Shown: piece by piece, positions 32,010 to 36,587 of the stretch
Layout: every line of letters begins with the position of its first letter
How positions within the stretch are numbered: position 1 is the first letter of the stretch
Source of the DNA: Bradyrhizobium sp.
GTDB lineage: Bacteria; Pseudomonadota; Alphaproteobacteria; Rhizobiales; Xanthobacteraceae
Direction: 5' to 3'
Length of the DNA: 36,587 nt
Assembly: GCA_028290305.1 (NCBI GenBank)
Contig: JAQGKC010000049.1
Span: 1 to 36,587, forward strand
The notes under the pieces: model-generated
Databases searched by the model: none
Told to the model about the DNA's origin: nothing
Seen by the model: only the letters and a program-made list of their open reading frames with translations
Translations under genes and position numbers: made by a program

Positions 32010-32558
32010 ATGAGATATCTGGCTTCCAGCCTTGCGCTCGTCCTCCTTGCGACGCCCGCGCTGGCCCAGTCGGTCGGGGAAAAGACCGGGGTAAATTCCG
32101 TCTTGGGCGTGGCTCCAACAACGGCGGACTTCGTAAAGGAGGCGGCGGTCAGCGACATGTTCGAGATCCAGTCCAGCCAGCTCGCGCAGGAGCGTGGAAA
32201 CGCCTCGGAGAAGCCGTTTGCGGCCACGATGATCAAGGATCACCAAAAGACTTCCGAGGATTTGAAATCGATGGTTTCAAGCGGCGATGTAAAGGCTGAG
32301 CTGCCGGCCGCGCTCGACAGCTCTCACCAGAGCTCGCTGGATAAACTGAAGTCGCTCAAGGGAGCAGATTTCAGTTCACGCTATGACAGCGATCAAGTGA
32401 GCGGCCATAAGGACGCTGTGTCACTGTTTGAGCGATATGCCAAGGGCGGCGAGAACGCGAAATTGAAGGATTGGGCGGACAAGACCCTTCCGACGTTGCG
32501 ACATCATCTGGAGATGGCGCAGGATTTGGCAGCCGGTAAGACTGTCGGAAGTCATTAG
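32010..32558 (+). CDS. DUF4142 domain protein, exported
   Basis: A 182-residue exported protein with a Sec signal peptide (MRYLASSLALVLLATPALAQ, cleavage after ALA). The mature part is helical and matches DUF4142, a ferritin-like fold: TTADFVKEAAVSDMFEIQSS, AQERGNASEKPFAATMIKDH and the C-terminal LPTLRHHLEMAQDL. ATG 32010 has AGGAAAGGG upstream; the longer frame from 31848 is discarded because it puts the signal peptide in mid-protein. GGAAC occurs at 31947 but only GATT is found 16 bases on, so an EcfG promoter is not supported. DUF4142 proteins are commonly stress-linked; activity is not established. Confidence 0.88.
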   Translation: MRYLASSLALVLLATPALAQSVGEKTGVNSVLGVAPTTADFVKEAAVSDMFEIQSSQLAQERGNASEKPFAATMIKDHQKTSEDLKSMVSSGDVKAELPAALDSSHQSSLDKLKSLKGADFSSRYDSDQVSGHKDAVSLFERYAKGGENAKLKDWADKTLPTLRHHLEMAQDLAAGKTVGSH

Positions 32559-32600
32559 ATTTGTCGGGTCCGTCGAGGATTGCGGGACGCCCCTGGCGCC

Positions 32601-32620
32601 CGTAATCCCCCGTAATCCCC
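32601..32620. repeat. Tandem duplication of a 10-bp unit
   Basis: CGTAATCCCC occurs twice in direct succession in the non-coding stretch after the DUF4142 gene. Confidence 0.7.
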
Positions 32621-32762
32621 AAGGCTACGTCGTTGGTCGGCTTTGATTCGAGACAGGTGGCGGAATGCGTCCGGGTGCCGTGGAATCATGTTTCAGAAAG
32701 GCTGCAACCTGCCGCGGGTCGTTGCCGACAAACCACCGATCGGATCGGGGTCTCGGCCCAAT

Positions 32763-32780
32763 GACTAACCTATGTTAGTC
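32763..32780. promoter_or_regulatory. Dyad GACTAAC-N4-GTTAGTC, candidate operator
   Basis: Seven-base arms (32763-32769 and 32774-32780) are exact inverted copies. TGACTAACCT followed by GTTA is also found at 21291-21306. It lies about 90 bases upstream of the exported protein at 32866. The regulator is unknown; a TetR-like dimer would suit the dyad spacing. Confidence 0.4.
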
Positions 32781-32865
32781 TCTGCGGGAGAAGGTACAGG
32801 AACTTCGACCGGGCCATCGATTTGTCTTTTCCAAAGGCCAACCTTTGGTGACATCGGTGACGAAC

Positions 32866-33228
32866 ATGAGCCAAGCGGATCCGTTGACAACTTCGCTGCT
32901 GGCGGCATCGTTTGCCGTGCTCCTGTTCGGAAGCGCATTGGCCCGCGATGATGGCCGATTTGCCACATCTCCGCTGAAGCCGTGGTTTGACAGCCTTCGG
33001 AGCGGAAAGGGGCCTTGTTGCTCCGACGCCGACGGAATGGCGATTGCAGACCCGGATTGGGAGTCCAAGGAAGGGCACTATCGCGTGCGCTTGGACGGTG
33101 AATGGATTATGGTGCCCGACGATGCGGTCATCACTGAGCCGAACCGCGCCGGCCGAACGATGGTTTGGCCGGTCAAAGGATCGCTTGGAACCTCGATCCG
33201 CTGCTTCTTGCCCGGTAGCATGACGTGA
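32866..33228 (+). CDS. Exported small hypothetical protein
   Basis: A 120-residue protein with a signal peptide (TTSLLAASFAVLLFGSALA, cleavage before RDDGRF). The mature part contains WFDSLRSGKGPCCSDADGMA and WPVKGSLGTSIRCFLPG; three cysteines (CC and C) could form disulfides. I associate this pattern with a conserved Rhizobiales exported protein of unknown function. ATG 32866 is chosen; TTG 32845 and GTG 32848 are in frame upstream and none has a strong ribosome site. Confidence 0.65.
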   Translation: MSQADPLTTSLLAASFAVLLFGSALARDDGRFATSPLKPWFDSLRSGKGPCCSDADGMAIADPDWESKEGHYRVRLDGEWIMVPDDAVITEPNRAGRTMVWPVKGSLGTSIRCFLPGSMT

Positions 33229-33347
33229 CCCACCCGACGAGTAAATCCGCTCAGACCAGCACGGACGGTTTCCAACACTATCTCAGGGTTGGGGAAGTGT
33301 CCGAGAGCGCTGCACCGCGATGTGTGCGCGGGTCGCATTTACGAAAC

Positions 33348-33611
33348 TCAAGCTGGATGTCCGGGGTCAAATTCTGAAGGCGTCTTTTTCTTGCGCTGGG
33401 GCACCATCTTTGCGGGATCCGGCTTTCCCGGTATTCCCCTCGGTCCGAACTGTTCTCGCTGGATGTCGTCTTCGGACTGCCTTGGCCGTCCGTCGTCAAT
33501 TTGCCGGCGAACCTTGATACTCTCGTCGTAGATCTGCCGGCTGGTTTTCCGTTCCGTTGCCATATGCCCGATCCTTTGTTGGAAAGCCTGGATGTCCGAT
33601 TTTCGATCCAT
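33348..33611 (-). CDS. Small basic hypothetical protein
   Basis: An 87-residue, highly charged protein starting MDRKSDIQAFQQRIGHMATE and continuing RKTSRQIYDESIKVRRQIDD with a KMVPQRKKKTPSEFDPGHPA end. Start uncertain: ATG 33611 is preceded by GGGGGA at seven bases; ATG 33563 has AAGGA upstream and would give 71 residues. The frame extends further upstream through the terminator hairpin at 33684-33711, which is not coding. Family not recognised; probably soluble and partly disordered. Confidence 0.5.
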   Translation of the reverse strand: MDRKSDIQAFQQRIGHMATERKTSRQIYDESIKVRRQIDDGRPRQSEDDIQREQFGPRGIPGKPDPAKMVPQRKKKTPSEFDPGHPA

Positions 33612-33683
33612 CGAGGCGTCCCCCTGTGCCCCCCAGACTTCGCCGGCGGCGGCGGGCGAGACGAGGAAACCAGCGATTAGAGA

Positions 33684-33711
33684 AAGGAGGCAGCCGTCAA
33701 GCTGCCTCCTT
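33684..33711 (-). terminator. Factor-independent terminator of the secreted-protein gene
   Basis: AAGGAGGCAGC and GCTGCCTCCTT form an 11-bp perfect stem with a six-base loop. Read on the minus strand it is followed by TTTCTCT, and it lies about 40 bases after the stop of the gene at 33751-34101. Confidence 0.8.
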
Positions 33712-33730
33712 CCACTTGGCCAGCGCTTTG

Positions 33731-33766
33731 GGTTACTGGCAGATATGGGGTTACTGGCAGATATGG
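33731..33766. repeat. 18-bp tandem duplication spanning a stop codon
   Basis: GGTTACTGGCAGATATGG occurs twice head to tail (33731-33748 and 33749-33766). On the minus strand each copy contains ATATCTGCCAGTAA, so the second copy encodes the ICQ-stop end of the secreted protein and the first is a silent duplicate beyond the stop. Confidence 0.85.
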
Positions 33767-34101
33767 CGACGACCATCCTCGCCGCGAAACGTCGTTCCGG
33801 GCTGACACACAAACCCGCTATTGTAACCACCATAGTAGCGGCGCCCGTAGTAGTCGTCGTTGTAGGCATAGCCCTGGTCATGGAACGGCGCCGTCACAAT
33901 GGCGCCTGCGGTGCCGATCGCGCCGCCAACCACGCCTGCGGCGACGTCGGCTGGCCAGAATCCGTTATCGCGGTGATAGACGCGCGCCTGGTCCTGTTGC
34001 ATCCTGATAGCGTGCGCTCTCGGTGCAGGATCCTGCGCCAGGGCAGGCGCTGCAATGGCAGTGCTCAGCACTGCGGCTGCGGTCAAGAGCTTCAAGTTCA
34101 T
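33751..34101 (-). CDS. Exported small protein with Gly-rich/Tyr-rich tail
   Basis: A 116-residue protein with a signal peptide (MNLKLLTAAAVLSTAIAAPA, cleavage after ALA). The mature part has a glycine-zipper-like helix (ADVAAGVVGGAIGTAGAIV, about residues 51-69) and a Tyr/Gly segment YNDDYYGRRYYGGYNSGF with two cysteines near the end. Such proteins are common in Rhizobiales cell envelopes; role unknown. ATG 34101 has GGAGA upstream. A perfect GGAAC-N16-CGTT promoter lies at 34131-34155 and a strong terminator follows the gene, so it is a single-gene stress transcript. Confidence 0.75.
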   Translation of the reverse strand: MNLKLLTAAAVLSTAIAAPALAQDPAPRAHAIRMQQDQARVYHRDNGFWPADVAAGVVGGAIGTAGAIVTAPFHDQGYAYNDDYYGRRYYGGYNSGFVCQPGTTFRGEDGRRHICQ

Positions 34102-34130
34102 TCGTTATCTCCATCGTCGTGGTCGGAGCC

Positions 34131-34155
34131 AACGGATCGTGAGAGCAGCCGTTCC
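34131..34155 (-). promoter_or_regulatory. EcfG-type promoter of the exported small protein gene
   Basis: On the minus strand: GGAAC (34155-34151), 16-base spacer, CGTT (34134-34131), a perfect match to the consensus, about 30 bases before ATG 34101. Confidence 0.75.
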
Positions 34156-34526
34156 CAGCGTGTGCCGGTTTCATTTCAACTGGACGTGAGATTTCAGTTC
34201 CCGGATTTGGTCCATCTTGTCCCGATCGCCATGTGCGCCGGGCGAGATGTTGAAGACATGGCAACCGCCTAATGGCGGCGGCGATGACGAAATCCCGGAA
34301 GTACGTCGCGAAGAGTTCAGGCTGCGAGAAAGGGCAATACAAAGCTCGGTGCGTTGGAGGATGTTGCGCGGCGCGCGCTGCATGATCCGTCACGAAGCCA
34401 ACTGGCATAATGATCTAGTTAAGCGTCGCTGTCGTCCAGCTTGGTGGTCGGAATCCGGTAACTCGTGTAGGTAGCTCAGCACAGGCAGGTGTCGACGCTT
34501 TTGCGAGAAGAGCGCGGGGAGCCGAT
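34156..34526. other. Intergenic region
   Basis: About 370 bases with no convincing gene on either strand. Open frames present lack ribosome sites and protein character. The 14-bp repeat block begins at its end. Confidence 0.55.
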
Positions 34527-34610
34527 CTAAGAACCCATGTCTAAGAACCCATGTCTAAGAACCCATGTCTAAGAACCCATGTCTAAGAACCCATGTCTAA
34601 GAACCCATGC
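34527..34610. repeat. Tandem repeat, six copies of a 14-bp unit
   Basis: CTAAGAACCCATGT is repeated six times head to tail without error except for the last base of the sixth copy. On the minus strand the first copy met encodes the final codons and stop of the VOC protein (ATG GGT TCT TAG); the other five lie beyond the stop. The near-perfect identity points to recent slippage expansion. Confidence 0.95.
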
Positions 34611-34989
34611 GCTCCCGCGCCGTGTAGGTCACGGCTTCAATCTTATTTCCATCGAGGTCACGAACGAATGCGCCGTAATAGTTGGCGTTGTAATTTTCCC
34701 GGATGCCGGGCCCGCCTTCGTCTGTCCCGCCGTTTGCAACGGCGGTCTCATGAAACCGTCTTACCGTTTCTCGATCCGGTGCCTGAAAGGCGATATGGAC
34801 ACCGTTGCCTGCAGTTGCGCGCAAGCCGTCCACGGGAGTTTCAAGGCTGAACACGATGTCGGATGCGCCATAATGGGCGGCTTTGTCCGATAGCTTTAGA
34901 AGTCGGAAGCCGACGAGTGACATCAAGGGATCGTAAAAGGCTTTAGCCCGTGTGAGGTCGTTCGTGCCAATGGAGACATGATGGATCAT
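34597..34989 (-). CDS. VOC-family (glyoxalase/bleomycin resistance-like) protein
   Basis: A 130-residue metal-dependent-fold protein of the vicinal oxygen chelate superfamily. The start MIHHVSIGTNDLTRAKAFYD is typical, with NGVHIAFQAPDRETVRRFHE in the centre and YYGAFVRDLDGNKIEAVTY closing the second beta-alpha-beta-beta-beta unit. His (in HHVS), His (GVHIAF) and Glu (KIEAV) could bind a metal. The reaction is not predictable. The last codons and stop lie inside the first unit of the 14-bp tandem repeat. It starts 37 bases after the interrupted MFS gene and may have shared its transcript. Confidence 0.87.
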   Translation of the reverse strand: MIHHVSIGTNDLTRAKAFYDPLMSLVGFRLLKLSDKAAHYGASDIVFSLETPVDGLRATAGNGVHIAFQAPDRETVRRFHETAVANGGTDEGGPGIRENYNANYYGAFVRDLDGNKIEAVTYTARERMGS

Positions 34990-35026
34990 TGTGTCTTCTC
35001 CGCCCGGGCCTATCCAAAGTTAGGCA

Positions 35027-35685
35027 TTATCGCCAGCAGGCCAACCCGAAGATGAGCGCGACAATGGCGAACCCTGCGATCATGCATGAAAATGCGATGT
35101 CGGCGACTGTCATGTTGGTGAAACTCGACAGCACGCCGACGCCGATGACCGGGAGCGCGTTGCCGGTGAAACAACAAACGAAATAGCTGGAAGCCACGCG
35201 GCGCGCTTATCCGCAGGTGCAATCTGGTTCACGACCTGCAAACTGCCCCGATAGCCGAGGCCCGCTGATACAGCTACGACAGCGGTCGTCACCAGCATTA
35301 CCCGGAGTGGGCCGGAAACTTGCGCCGCCGCGACAGCCGCGGCGGCGGGAATCATTAGCGTCAGCGACCACATCATCGAAATGCGGCTTTCAAGCGTCTG
35401 AGTAGCAACGATGACAATCGCCGACAGCGCGGCGGCCCGCCGGCCGACACGGTCGGAGACGTGGCCGAAAAGCAGAAGCGCGGCGACGTTACCAATCGCA
35501 TAGGCGGCATAGATCAGCGTCAGGGTGATCTGCGAAGAGCCTAAGCTCTGCTGGTAGATGACGTAGAGCGGCGTGATCAGGGTGCTAAGACCAAAGGCGA
35601 CTCCGAGCAATACCCCGACCGTGGCGAGGGCCGAAGTTCCATGAAATTCGGCCTGATGGGCGTGCACTGGGCCAAATTGCGCCAT
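35027..35685 (-). pseudogene. MFS transporter remnant: internal deletion and frameshift
   Basis: ATG 35685 opens a protein with an MFS first helix (VGVLLGVAFGLSTLITPLYV) and motif A (GHVSDRVGRR). At about residue 90-93 it jumps to ATQTLESR, which in full-length relatives (as I recall them) belongs to the second half, so roughly 180-200 residues seem missing. Near 35200, after APADKRA, one lost base throws the frame into an early end; restoring it gives SYFVCCFTGNALPVIGVGVL and onward to FGLACWR-stop at 35027. The repaired total is about 219 residues against roughly 400 for the family. A non-functional gene is the simplest reading. Confidence 0.75.
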
Positions 35686-35939
35686 GTGAACTCACCTGAA
35701 AAAAGTACAATCTCTAGGTAATGTGGGGCTCGATACCTCGTTCCTCGCGCCAAAAGCGCTGGTCCAAATCGAGGCCGCTTCGGGGTCACTGCTGGAGCCG
35801 TGGGGTGCCAACCTTGGTGCCGCCACATCGCCGCAATTCCCCGTGGCCGTGATGCCCGAGAAAGGTGCGAATCGACTCGCGCCCGCGACGACTGAGCGGA
35901 CCACGACACGGCTATCCGTGGAAGTTCTTGTGGCGAACG

Positions 35940-36413
35940 TCAGCCGTGCCGCGCCGATTTGATCGCGGCCACGTCGATTTTCTTCATGCCCATCATGGCA
36001 TCGAATGCGCGCTTTGCTCCATCACCGCCGGCCGCCAGCGCCTCGGTCAGCACGCGCGGCGTAATTTGCCAGGAGACGCCCCACTTGTCCTTGCACCAGC
36101 CGCACGCACTCTCCTGGCCTCCATTGCCGACAATGGCGTTCCAGTAGCGGTCGGTCTCTTGCTGATCATCGGTGGCGATCTGAAACGAGAAAGCTTCGTT
36201 ATGCTTGAACGCGGGACCGCCGTTGAGGCCGATACAGGGGACGCCGGCGACTGTGAATTCTACCGTCAGCACGTCGCCCTCCTTGCCGGATGGGTAGTTG
36301 CTGGGTGCACGGTGGATGACACCGACGGCGCTGTTGGGAAAGGTTTCGGCGTAGAAGCGGGCAGCCGCCTCTGCATCCTTATCGTACCACAGGAAAATCG
36401 TGTTCTTGGCCAT
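35940..36413 (-). CDS. PhnB-like VOC-family protein
   Basis: A 157-residue protein of the PhnB/3-demethylubiquinone methyltransferase-like branch of the VOC superfamily: MAKNTIFLWYDKDAEAAARF, TVEFTVAGVPCIGLNGGPAF, SFQIATDDQQETDRYWNAIV, CGWCKDKWGVSWQITPRVL and the end RAFDAMMGMKKIDVAAIKSA. Both VOC modules are present; activity is unknown. ATG 36413 has AAAGGA upstream. The next gene upstream on the same strand is the winged-helix regulator cut by the window edge. Confidence 0.9.
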   Translation of the reverse strand: MAKNTIFLWYDKDAEAAARFYAETFPNSAVGVIHRAPSNYPSGKEGDVLTVEFTVAGVPCIGLNGGPAFKHNEAFSFQIATDDQQETDRYWNAIVGNGGQESACGWCKDKWGVSWQITPRVLTEALAAGGDGAKRAFDAMMGMKKIDVAAIKSARHG

Positions 36414-36485
36414 TGCGTGTCCTTTCGCTCGGCTTACGCGCCGTCTGCGGGTTTCTATCGATGCCGTGCTGTCTCTGCTGTGTGT

Positions 36486-36587
36486 TCATTCGACTGAAGA
36501 CACGAAGCGGTAGCCACGCCCAGGGATGTTGATGATGAACCGGGTCCCGTTCTGGCCGTCACGCAGCGCGCGACGCAGCGCAGAAAT
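36486..36587 (-). CDS. Winged-helix (OmpR/CadC-type) regulator, C-terminal end only
   Basis: The minus strand from the window edge reads ISALRRALRDGQNGTRFIIN, then IPGRGYRFVSSVE and a stop. INIPGRGYRFV is the conserved end of the Trans_reg_C winged-helix DNA-binding domain, preceded by the family's RALRDGQ-type helix. Only 33 residues are visible, so the domain layout is unknown. If DNA binding is C-terminal, as the stop just after the wing implies, it is of the OmpR response-regulator arrangement. Confidence 0.8.
   Translation of the reverse strand: MSALRRALRDGQNGTRFIINIPGRGYRFVSSVE

Noticed and set aside
34527..34610. Possible CRISPR array
   Set aside because: Units are 14 bp, contiguous and without unique spacers, so it is a simple tandem repeat.

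Overview
This is a GC-rich window of probable chromosomal DNA from an alphaproteobacterium, most likely Bradyrhizobium or a close relative in the Nitrobacteraceae. That placement is an inference from codon use, from families of very small Rhizobiales-type proteins, from EcfG-type stress promoters (GGAAC-N16/17-nGTT), from a degenerate GGTACC-centred intergenic repeat near 12930, and from an HWE-kinase CheB/CheR fusion. No rRNA, tRNA, CRISPR array, transposase or integrase was recognised.

Region 1 (about 90-14950, all + strand) is an uptake-and-catabolism block. A PotA/PotD/PotB-PotC-type ABC importer comes first: ATPase, Tat-exported binding protein and a fused double permease, with an LLM-class flavin monooxygenase (NtaA/SnaA/DszA family) inserted between binding protein and permease. 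After a 391-base regulatory gap holding a perfect 16-bp palindrome and a second inverted repeat comes a tightly packed operon: a bis-MGD molybdenum/[4Fe-4S] oxidoreductase followed by a complete branched-chain-amino-acid-type (Liv) ABC importer. A RidA-family deaminase, a MarR-family regulator and an isochorismatase-type cysteine hydrolase follow. Monooxygenase + RidA + cysteine hydrolase recalls the chemistry of the Rut pyrimidine pathway, so degradation of an imported nitrogen-containing compound is a reasonable hypothesis; the substrate cannot be read from the sequence.

Region 2 (14950-20450) holds a gene-poor stretch with a 17-bp tandem repeat, a 1044-residue CheB-CheR-coiled coil-PAS-HWE kinase hybrid, a convergent MFS transporter and a small unknown ORF.

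Region 3 (20450-36587, mostly - strand) looks like a general-stress-response island: many very small proteins, a CBS-domain protein, a DUF892 ferritin-like protein, a FAD/Rieske oxidoreductase, DUF72, DUF763 and AlkB-like proteins, an SDR, a PoxB-like ThDP enzyme, a DUF4142 protein, secreted small proteins and two VOC proteins. Seven GGAAC-N16/17-nGTT promoters can be read directly upstream of these genes. Three genes here are interrupted: the SDR (two single-base losses plus a garbled segment), a small ORF overlapping DUF72 (one base lost) and an MFS transporter (internal deletion plus one base lost). The window ends inside the C-terminus of an OmpR/CadC-type winged-helix regulator.
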